Source: Pseudomonadota bacterium (GTDB lineage Bacteria; Pseudomonadota; Alphaproteobacteria; Rhizobiales; Xanthobacteraceae). Taken from it: a stretch of DNA of 5,568 nucleotides. A model generated the notes under the pieces. That model was not told the DNA's origin, ran no database searches, and saw only the letters and a list, made by a program, of their open reading frames with translations. The position numbers were made by a program, and so were the translations under genes. Numbering within the stretch: position 1 is the first letter of the stretch; each line of letters starts with the position of its first letter. This document shows positions 1 to 4,991 of the stretch, piece after piece. The stretch is taken from positions 1-5,568 of the forward strand of contig JAEWBL010000400.1 in NCBI GenBank assembly GCA_023391175.1, given 5' to 3'.

Positions 1-1144
1 CGGCAAGATCCTGCACGAGGTGCGGTTCGGCGAAATGGCGGAGCTGGGGGAGGTGCCGTTTCGCCGCTATTACGGCAGCATCGATTCCACCCCGCTCTTC
101 GTGATGCTGGCCGGCGCCTATCTGGCGCGCACCGGCGATCTGGAGACGGTCCGCATGCTATGGCCGGCCGTCGAGGCGGCGCTGGGCTGGATGCGCGAGC
201 ACGGCGACCGCGACGGCGACGGCTTCATCGAATACGGCCGCCGGCGCGGCGATGGTCTGGTCAATCAAGGCTGGAAGGACAGCCACGACAGCATCTTCCA
301 CGCGGATGGACGGCTCGCGAAAGGCCCCATCGCACTGGTCGAGGTGCAGGGCTATGCCTATGCCGCGTGGAATGCGGCGACCGCCATCGCCCACGCGCTT
401 GGCGCGCCGGCCGCGGCGGAGGCTTACGCGGCGCGGGCACGCGACATGCGAACTGTCTTCGATGCCGCCTTCTTCGATCCGGCCCTCGGCACCTATGTGC
501 TGGCGCTGGACGGCGACAAGGCGCCCTGCCGTGTGCGCACCTCCAATGCCGGGCACGCCCTGTTCGCGGGCATCGCCTTGCCGGAGCGGGCGGAAGCGGT
601 GGCGGCGACCTTGATGACCAGCAGTTCGTTCTCGGGTTGGGGCGTGCGGACGCTCGCGGCGGGCGAGGCGCGGTTCAATCCCATGAGCTATCACAATGGC
701 TCGGTGTGGCCGCACGACAATGCGGTGGTCGCGCTGGGGCTTGCCCGCTACGGCTTCCGGGCCGAGGCGGCGCGCATCTTCGAGGGGCTGTTCCGCGCCT
801 CGGTCTATTTCGACCTGCGACGAATCCCCGAGCTGTTCTGCGGCTTCGCGCGCCAACGCAACAGGGGACCGGTGGGCTATCCGGTCGCCTGCGCGCCGCA
901 GGCCTGGGCAGCGGCGGCGCCGCTGGCGCTTCTGCAGGCGTCCCTGGGTCTGGGCTTCGACGTGGCGGAACGGCGGGCGGTGTTCGAGAGGCCCATGCTG
1001 CCGGAATTCCTCGACACGCTCACCCTCACAGGCCTCGCCGTCGCGGATGGGAAGATCGACGTGAAAGTGGAGCGGGTGGGCGCCACCGCCGCCCTGTCGG
1101 TGATCGACCGTCAGGGCGACGTGGGCATCCGGGTGGAGGCGTGA
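1..1144 (+). CDS. Glycogen debranching enzyme / amylo-alpha-1,6-glucosidase-like protein, C-terminal part (5' end outside window)
   Basis: The reading frame is open from base 2, which begins Gly-Lys-Ile-Leu-His-Glu, and gives 380 visible residues up to TGA at 1142-1144. The GTG at base 20 lies inside the conserved GKILHEVR stretch, so it is not a start. The visible part is an (alpha/alpha)6-barrel glycoside hydrolase domain of the bacterial debranching family, which hydrolyses alpha-1,6 branch points in the cytoplasm. Family signatures, in visible numbering, are YGSIDSTPLF (24-33), NQGWKDSHDS (88-97; its acidic residues are candidate general acid), SNAGHALFAGIA (about 181-192), GWGVRTLA, YHNGSVWPHDNA (230-241), IPELFCGF (candidate catalytic Glu) and YPVACAPQAW. 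Family members are usually around 700 residues, so roughly the N-terminal half is missing, including the family's N-terminal beta domain. It ends 3 nt from the convergent SDR gene and has no obvious link to it. The family call is firm; the exact substrate is not. Confidence 0.9.
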   Translation, partial: GKILHEVRFGEMAELGEVPFRRYYGSIDSTPLFVMLAGAYLARTGDLETVRMLWPAVEAALGWMREHGDRDGDGFIEYGRRRGDGLVNQGWKDSHDSIFHADGRLAKGPIALVEVQGYAYAAWNAATAIAHALGAPAAAEAYAARARDMRTVFDAAFFDPALGTYVLALDGDKAPCRVRTSNAGHALFAGIALPERAEAVAATLMTSSSFSGWGVRTLAAGEARFNPMSYHNGSVWPHDNAVVALGLARYGFRAEAARIFEGLFRASVYFDLRRIPELFCGFARQRNRGPVGYPVACAPQAWAAAAPLALLQASLGLGFDVAERRAVFERPMLPEFLDTLTLTGLAVADGKIDVKVERVGATAALSVIDRQGDVGIRVEA

Positions 1145-1147
1145 GCG

Positions 1148-1969
1148 CTAAAGGGCGGCGTGGTCGCGCACCGCTTCCCCGAGCGCATCCTTGAGGGTGG
1201 CGAAGCGGGCGTCGAGCGCGAGCGGGTCACTCCGGTTGAGGGCGATCATTTGCGCCCGCGCCTCGCCGCCCCGCACCACCTCGAAGGCGTCGGACACGAT
1301 GCCCGCCACGACCGCCTCGGCAACCGCCTCGGCCGGCTCGCGGCTGAAGCCGACCTCCGGTCCGGCGCGGCTGCTGCGCATCATGGGCGTGTCGGTCGCA
1401 CCGGGATAGACGGTGAGCACCCGCACGCCTTCCCCCGCCAGTTCCCGCCGCAGGGCCTCGTCGAAGCGCGCGAGCCCCGCCTTCGCTGCTGCGTAGGTGG
1501 CGTAGAACGGCATGCCGATGAGCGCGATGGCGGAGGTGATGTCCACGATCAGCCCCTCCCCGCTCGCGCGCAGCGCCGGCAGCGCGGCGCGGGTGAGGAG
1601 GATGGGCGCGATCAGGTCCACCTCGATCATGGCGCGGATGTCGGCTTCGCTCGTCTGCTCCAGCCGGCCGGCGCGCACGCCACCCGCATTGTTGATGAGG
1701 ATGTCGAGCCCTCCGAGCGCCGCCAACGCGCCGTCCAGCATGGCCGCCCGGGCGGTTGGGTCAGTCACATCGCCGACGATCCCGTGGGCCTCGGCGCCGG
1801 AGGCCTTCAGCGCGCCCACCGCCTCCGCCAACACGTCCGGCCGGCGGCCGGTGAGCACGAGGCGCGCCCCCTCCGCCGCCAGCGCGGTGGCGATGGCGCG
1901 GCCGATACCGCTTGATCCGCCGGTGAGGAGGATCCGCTTTCCCTGAATCTTCATGGCCGCTCTCTTCAT
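1148..1969 (-). CDS. SDR-family NAD(P)-dependent oxidoreductase
   Basis: This is a classical short-chain dehydrogenase/reductase of 273 residues, expected to be a soluble cytoplasmic enzyme that interconverts a hydroxyl and a carbonyl group. The cofactor motif TGGSSGIG is at 16-23. LTGRRPD (39-45) follows beta-2, and its arginines favour NADP(H). NNAG is at 93-96. The catalytic residues are Ser146, Tyr159 and Lys163 (YAAAK), followed by YPGATDTPM at 188-196. The usual catalytic-tetrad Asn in the helix-4 motif (normally VNL) is Asp118 here (EVDLIAP). The chosen ATG at 1969-1967 has GGAG six bases upstream, within the end of the GST-1 gene. A second ATG five codons later (MKIQGKR) is also possible and gives a more typical SDR start. 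The gene begins 3 nt after the GST-1 stop, so the two are almost certainly co-transcribed. The substrate is unknown; a 2-hydroxyacid, an aldehyde or an unrelated alcohol would all fit. Confidence 0.93.
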   Translation of the reverse strand: MKRAAMKIQGKRILLTGGSSGIGRAIATALAAEGARLVLTGRRPDVLAEAVGALKASGAEAHGIVGDVTDPTARAAMLDGALAALGGLDILINNAGGVRAGRLEQTSEADIRAMIEVDLIAPILLTRAALPALRASGEGLIVDITSAIALIGMPFYATYAAAKAGLARFDEALRRELAGEGVRVLTVYPGATDTPMMRSSRAGPEVGFSREPAEAVAEAVVAGIVSDAFEVVRGGEARAQMIALNRSDPLALDARFATLKDALGEAVRDHAAL

Positions 1970-1972
1970 CGC

Positions 1973-2680
1973 TCACTCCGCCGCGGGCGGATAGTTGGAG
2001 GGGAAGAGCGCGCGCCGGGAGGCTTCGTCGCCCGAGGCCTTGAACGTGTGGTCCTTGCCCACCTCGCGGGCGCGGACGGCCGCGGGACGGGCATCGATCT
2101 CGGCGAACCAGCGCTTGATGTGCGGGAAGCGCGCGAGAGGATCGTCCTCGCCCTTCAGCACCCGCGATGCCCGGAGGACCCAGCCCCAGGCCGACATGTC
2201 AGCGATGGTGTAGTCCTTGCCCGTGATGTAGGGGCGGGTGGCGAGGAGGTCGTCGAGCACCTGATAGTGCCGCTCCGCCTCGCGCCTGTAGCGGTTCACG
2301 GCATAGCCGAGGCCATCAGGCGCAGCGTGCTGGAAATGCACCGCCTGACCGGAGAATGGCCCGAGCCCGCTGGCGATGAAGAGGAGCCAGGACAGCAGTT
2401 CCGGACGGTCCTTGGGGTCGCCGCCGAAGCGGCCAGTCTTCTCCGCGAGATAGATGAGGATGGCGGTGGAATCGAACACCCGCGCCTCGACGCCCCCCGG
2501 CCCGTCCGTATCCACGATGGCCGGCACCTTGCCGTTGGGATTGATGGCGCGGAACGCCGGCAGGTGCTGCTCGCCCTTGGCGGTGTCCACCGGGATCACC
2601 TCGTAGGGAAGTCCCGTCTCCTCCAGGAAGAGCGCGACCTTGGCCGGGTTGGGCGTGGGATGGAAATAGAAGCGGATCAA
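1973..2680 (-). CDS. Glutathione S-transferase family protein (GST-1), YfcG/YghU-like
   Basis: A 235-residue cytosolic GST. The thioredoxin-like N-domain contains PTPN (8-11), FLEETG (18-23), the cis-proline of KVPAIVD at Pro53, and DSTAI (70-74), followed by YLAEKTGRF. The all-helical C-domain has GLGPFSGQ (105-112), Arg130 in NRYRRE, and the N-capping motif YTIADM (157-162). The frame is open upstream to 2821, but the extra residues have no GST character. The TTG at 2680-2678 is preferred because it gives MIRFYFHPTPNPAK, which matches the start of GST-2 (MIDLHYWPTPNGHK), and because AAGGGTGATC lies just upstream. About half of the N-domain residues match GST-2 by hand alignment, so they are paralogues. 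Differences from GST-2 at glutathione-site motifs are NPAK for NGHK and FDS for FES. There is no Cys in the N-terminal active-site region, as in YfcG. It likely leads an operon with the SDR. Possible roles are glutathione conjugation, thiol-disulfide exchange or glutathione-dependent dehalogenation. Confidence 0.92.
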   Translation of the reverse strand: MIRFYFHPTPNPAKVALFLEETGLPYEVIPVDTAKGEQHLPAFRAINPNGKVPAIVDTDGPGGVEARVFDSTAILIYLAEKTGRFGGDPKDRPELLSWLLFIASGLGPFSGQAVHFQHAAPDGLGYAVNRYRREAERHYQVLDDLLATRPYITGKDYTIADMSAWGWVLRASRVLKGEDDPLARFPHIKRWFAEIDARPAAVRAREVGKDHTFKASGDEASRRALFPSNYPPAAE

Positions 2681-2683
2681 CGG

Positions 2684-2693
2684 GATCACCCTT
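2684..2693 (-). promoter_or_regulatory. Strong Shine-Dalgarno sequence fixing the TTG start of GST-1
   Basis: On the minus strand AAGGGTGATC is followed by CCG and then TTG. It resembles the full anti-16S complement AAGGAGGTGATC with two bases missing. The AAGG core ends nine bases before the TTG at 2680. The only nearby alternative, GTG at 2689-2687, lies inside this element with no spacer. This and the paralogue alignment decide the start. Confidence 0.6.
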
Positions 2694-2720
2694 CGCTGGC
2701 GACCGCCGAAGCGGGCGCGT

Positions 2721-2748
2721 TTGCGTTTTAGAACGACTGATATAGAAT
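2721..2748 (+). promoter_or_regulatory. Candidate sigma-70-type promoter for GST-2
   Basis: TTGCGT at 2721-2726 and TAGAAT at 2743-2748 are separated by 16 bp, and this is the best such pair in the spacer. Transcription would start near 2755, inside the ATGC-AC-GCAT dyad, and leave a leader of about 90 nt. The call is by eye only. TATAGA at 2741-2746 is an overlapping alternative -10. Confidence 0.4.
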
Positions 2749-2843
2749 GCACGCATCGGACGCCCACGCAAGCTGTCTGCGTCGCAAATTCCTGTCGCAT
2801 GCCAGATCCCGGCGGCGGCATGACACGCCATGGATGATCCAGA

Positions 2844-3542
2844 ATGATCGACCTGCATTATTGGCCGACCCCGAACGGTCACAAGATCACGATGTTCCTG
2901 GAAGAAACGGGCATCGACTACAAAATCATCCCCGTCGACATCAGCGCGGGCGATCAATTCAAGCCGGATTTTCTTGCCATTGCCCCCAACAACCGCATGC
3001 CGGCCATCGTCGATCATGCGCCTGCGGACGGCGGCGCGCCCATTTCGGTGTTCGAATCCGGCGCCATCCTCCTCTATCTCGCGGAGAAGACCGGCCGCTT
3101 CGTTCCGACCGACGTGCGCGGGCGGAAAAGCGTGCTGGAATGGCTTTTCTGGCAGGTCGGCGGGCTCGGCCCCATGGCGGGGCAGAATCACCATTTCGTC
3201 CAGTACGCGCCGGAGCGGATCCCCTATGCCATGGAGCGCTACGTGAAGGAGACGAGCCGTCTCTATGGCGTGCTCAACACCCGCCTCGGCAAGTGCGCGA
3301 ACGTGGCGGGGGAGGACTATTCCATCGCCGACATGGCCATCTATCCCTGGATCGTGCCACACCAGCGCCAGCAGCAGGACCTCAACACCTTCCCGCACCT
3401 CAAGCGCTGGTTCGATGCGGTGGCGGCACGTCCGGCCACCATCGCGGCCTATGCCAAGGGCGAGCCCTTCACCAAGCGGCCGACAGTGACCGAGGAAGGC
3501 AAGAAGATCCTGTTCGGCCAGACCGCGCGGCAGGCCGGATGA
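2844..3542 (+). CDS. yfcG: YfcG-type (nu-class-like) glutathione S-transferase / disulfide-bond oxidoreductase (GST-2)
   Basis: A 232-residue soluble GST that closely resembles E. coli YfcG as I recall it. It shares MIDL, PTPNGHKIT (8-16), LAIAPNN (44-50), MPAIVDH with cis-Pro54, FESGAILLYLAEKTG (70-84), EWLFWQVGGLGPM (99-111), GQNHHF (113-118) and YSIADMA (159-165). Thr9, Asn11 and Arg132, the glutathione-contacting positions I recall for YfcG, are present at the same numbers. The known family binds two GSH or GSSG without an active-site cysteine and reduces disulfides; here the only Cys is Cys151. ATG at 2844 is supported by the match to the YfcG N-terminus. The ribosome site is weak (GGATGATC, nine bases from GGA to ATG). 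It is divergent from GST-1, its paralogue, and is followed by a hairpin and then TetR. YghU is the nearest alternative name, but YghU is longer at the N-terminus. Confidence 0.95.
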   Translation: MIDLHYWPTPNGHKITMFLEETGIDYKIIPVDISAGDQFKPDFLAIAPNNRMPAIVDHAPADGGAPISVFESGAILLYLAEKTGRFVPTDVRGRKSVLEWLFWQVGGLGPMAGQNHHFVQYAPERIPYAMERYVKETSRLYGVLNTRLGKCANVAGEDYSIADMAIYPWIVPHQRQQQDLNTFPHLKRWFDAVAARPATIAAYAKGEPFTKRPTVTEEGKKILFGQTARQAG

Positions 3543-3549
3543 CGCCTCC

Positions 3550-3578
3550 CCCGGCGCGGGTTACGCTGCGCCGGGTTT
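3550..3578 (+). terminator. Hairpin with short T-run after GST-2 (possibly leaky terminator)
   Basis: CCCGGCGC (3550-3557) and GCGCCGGG (3568-3575) are perfect 8-bp inverted arms. The stem can be extended by G-T and G-C pairs to leave a six-base loop. TTT follows directly, then GAAAA. The stem is strong but the T-tract is only three bases, so termination may be partial. It sits 8 nt after the GST-2 stop and 27 nt before the TetR start. No separate TetR promoter is evident in the gap, so read-through may supply TetR and the dehalogenase. Confidence 0.55.
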
Positions 3579-3605
3579 GAAAAGACGCGGGAAAGACGGG
3601 TTACG

Positions 3606-4205
3606 ATGGCGCGGCCGAGGGCATTCGACGAGGGCGAGGTACTGGACGCGGCGTTGCGCTGCTTCTGGACCCGCGGCTACGAAGCGACCTCGGTGCGCGA
3701 TCTCGCCGCCTCCATGGGGCTCACCGGCGCCAGCCTCTACAACGCCTTCGGCGACAAGCGCACGCTCTATGAGAAGGCGCTGGAGCGCTATGCCAGCCAC
3801 AGCATGGCGGAACGCATCCGCCGGCTGGAGGCTCCCGGCATTGCCCCGCGCGACGCCATCGCCGGCTTCTTCCGGGAGACGCTGGAGCGCGCGCTCGACG
3901 ATCCGGACATGAAGGGCTGCTTCGTGGTGAACGCGGCGGTGGAGATGGGGCCGCACGATCCCGAACTGCGTGCCGCCGCCCTCGCCTCCCTCGGCGAGGT
4001 GGAAGCCTTCCTCACCCGCCGCGTAGAGGCCGGCCGCAAGGACGGGACGATCCAGAAGCGTGAGACCGCGCAGGAGCTGGCGCGCATGCTCCTCGGCGTC
4101 CACCTCGGCCTGCGCGTGCTGGCACGCCTGCGCCCCGGCCGTGAACTGCTGGAGGGGGTGGTGAAGCCTGCCCTCGCCGCCCTCGATCCGCGCCCGCCGG
4201 GCTGA
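3606..4205 (+). CDS. TetR/AcrR-family transcriptional regulator with NemR-like Cys-Arg pair
   Basis: A 199-residue dimeric DNA-binding repressor. The N-terminal helix-turn-helix runs from about 9 to 56: FDEGEVLDAALRCFW, RGYEATSVRDLAASMGL, then TGASLYNAFGDKRTLY with the recognition helix. The C-terminal ligand domain carries KGCFVVNAAVE at 103-113. This is the GCL/GCF-N-A-E motif of a large TetR subgroup that includes NemR. Hand alignment with remembered E. coli NemR puts Cys105 on its redox-sensing Cys106, and Arg170 (in LGLRVLAR) on its Lys175. ATG at 3606 gives the usual MARPR-FD beginning; the ribosome site is weak (GGG six bases upstream). It lies between GST-2 and the dehalogenase, 39 nt before the latter, and likely controls this cluster through the GST spacer. 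The inducer is unknown; reactive electrophiles, oxidants or halo-compounds are guesses from context. Confidence 0.92.
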   Translation: MARPRAFDEGEVLDAALRCFWTRGYEATSVRDLAASMGLTGASLYNAFGDKRTLYEKALERYASHSMAERIRRLEAPGIAPRDAIAGFFRETLERALDDPDMKGCFVVNAAVEMGPHDPELRAAALASLGEVEAFLTRRVEAGRKDGTIQKRETAQELARMLLGVHLGLRVLARLRPGRELLEGVVKPALAALDPRPPG

Positions 4206-4244
4206 TCCGGCAGGCGATCCTTCCCCCGCAGCAGGACGCCTCCC

Positions 4245-4982
4245 ATGATCCGGGCCTATGTGTTCGATGCCTATGGCACGCTGTTCGATGTGCAGTCGGT
4301 GAGTGCCGTCACCGATGCGGCATTCCCCGGCCATGGCGAGATCATCACGCAGGTGTGGCGGATGAAACAGCTGGAATACAGCTGGCTCTGCTCGCTCATG
4401 GGGGACTATCAGGACTTCTGGTCCGTCACCCGCCGCGCCCTCACCTACACGCTCGGCATCCTCGGGCTCCAGCCGACCGAAGCGCTGTTCGATGCCCTCG
4501 CCGAGGCCTACAACCGCCTGACGCCCTATCCGGACGCCGCCGAGGCGCTGGCCGCCCTCACCGGCGTGCGACGGGCGATCCTCTCCAACGGAAGCCCCGG
4601 CATGTTGCAGGCGCTGGTGGGCAACTCACCGCTGGCGCCCTTCATCGAGGACACCATCAGCGTCGATGCGAAGCGCTGCTTCAAGCCGGATCCCCGTGCC
4701 TATGAGCTCGTTGAGGAACGGCTGGGCGTGAAGCCCCACGAGGTGATGTTCGTTTCCTCCAACGGGTTCGACATCGCCGGCGCCAAGAAGTTTGGGTTCA
4801 ACGTCGCCCGCATCTCCCGCGTGCCGGAAGCCGCCCTCGCGGCGGAGCTGACAGCGACCGGACCGCTGACGGCCTCGGCCTTCTACCGTGCCCTGCGGAC
4901 GCAGGAGGAAGCCCTCGGCCATGCGCCGGACGTGGTTGTCACCAGCCTGTCAGAACTGGCGAGCCGCCACATCACGGGCTGA
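4245..4982 (+). CDS. dhlB: L-2-haloacid dehalogenase (haloacid dehalogenase type II, HAD superfamily)
   Basis: A 245-residue cytosolic enzyme that hydrolyses (S)-2-haloacids such as chloroacetate to the 2-hydroxyacid and halide (EC 3.8.1.2) through an aspartyl ester. FDAYGTLFDVQSV (7-19) carries nucleophile Asp8 and Thr12. Arg39 (VWRMKQLEYSW) is the halide-site arginine of true dehalogenases. SNG with Ser114 follows, then Lys147 and Tyr153 (FKPDPRAY). SSNGFD (171-176) supplies Ser171, Asn173, Phe175 and Asp176. All these numbers match X. autotrophicus DhlB as I recall it, and much of the sequence looks alike, including AYNRLTPYPDAAE (88-100). The length is a little under that of DhlB (about 253). 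ATG at 4245 has AGGA eight bases upstream. It probably shares a transcript with TetR. The dhl permease and sigma-54 regulator known beside dhlB in strain GJ10 are not in the window. The symbol rests on resemblance, not a search. Confidence 0.94.
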   Translation: MIRAYVFDAYGTLFDVQSVSAVTDAAFPGHGEIITQVWRMKQLEYSWLCSLMGDYQDFWSVTRRALTYTLGILGLQPTEALFDALAEAYNRLTPYPDAAEALAALTGVRRAILSNGSPGMLQALVGNSPLAPFIEDTISVDAKRCFKPDPRAYELVEERLGVKPHEVMFVSSNGFDIAGAKKFGFNVARISRVPEAALAAELTATGPLTASAFYRALRTQEEALGHAPDVVVTSLSELASRHITG

Positions 4983-4991
4983 GGCGGGGCC

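Larger units (their letters stand above)
2681..2843. promoter_or_regulatory. Divergent intergenic control region between GST-1 and GST-2, with short inverted repeats
   Basis: This 163-bp spacer separates the two divergent GST genes and is the longest non-coding stretch in the window. Its centre is visibly richer in A/T than the flanking genes. Small dyads seen are ATGC-AC-GCAT (2747-2756), ACGCA-N7-TGCGT (2766-2782), TGCG-T-CGCA (2778-2786) and TGGAT-G-ATCCA (2831-2841). GTCGCA occurs directly repeated at 2781 and 2794. The last dyad covers the bases that would act as the GST-2 ribosome-binding site. No convincing -35/-10 pair was found for the leftward genes; TCTAAA (2732-2727) is a weak leftward -10 candidate. 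The position suggests one or more operators, plausibly for the TetR encoded downstream, but none of the dyads is long enough to be diagnostic. Confidence 0.5.

Noticed and set aside
158..856. Long minus-strand frame inside the debranching enzyme gene.
   Set aside because: The sense frame carries all the debranching-enzyme motifs. This is a complementary-strand shadow of high GC.
1160..1915. Long plus-strand frame opposite the SDR gene.
   Set aside because: His/Arg/Gly-rich translation with no recognisable domain; the opposite strand is a full SDR.
2681..2821. A 47-residue N-terminal extension of GST-1 up to an ATG at 2821.
   Set aside because: The extension is Arg/Gly-rich, has no GST or signal-peptide character, and would cover the promoter region. 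The TTG at 2680 has a strong ribosome site and matches the paralogue start.
2820..2837. Five-codon mini-ORF (ATG ACA CGC CAT GGA TGA) just ahead of GST-2.
   Set aside because: No good ribosome site is seen and such a short frame is expected by chance. Leader-peptide control cannot be argued from it.
2316..3398. A 360-codon minus-strand open frame across GST-2 and into GST-1.
   Set aside because: It is antisense to GST-2 and out of frame with GST-1. Its composition (many Arg, His, Gly) is typical of GC-rich shadow frames, and it matches no family I know.
2747..3580. A 277-codon plus-strand frame starting in the GST spacer.
   Set aside because: It overlaps GST-2 in another frame and is Arg/Pro/His-rich, whereas GST-2 has clear family motifs throughout.
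4235..4244. GACGCCTCCC occurs both here and at 3541-3550, suggesting a shared element.
   Set aside because: One copy overlaps the GST-2 stop region and the other the spacer before the dehalogenase start. A 10-base GC-rich match is plausible by chance and has no dyad symmetry.
3561..4334. Long minus-strand frame opposite the TetR gene.
   Set aside because: No domain recognised, and it overlaps the terminator hairpin, all of TetR and the start of the dehalogenase.
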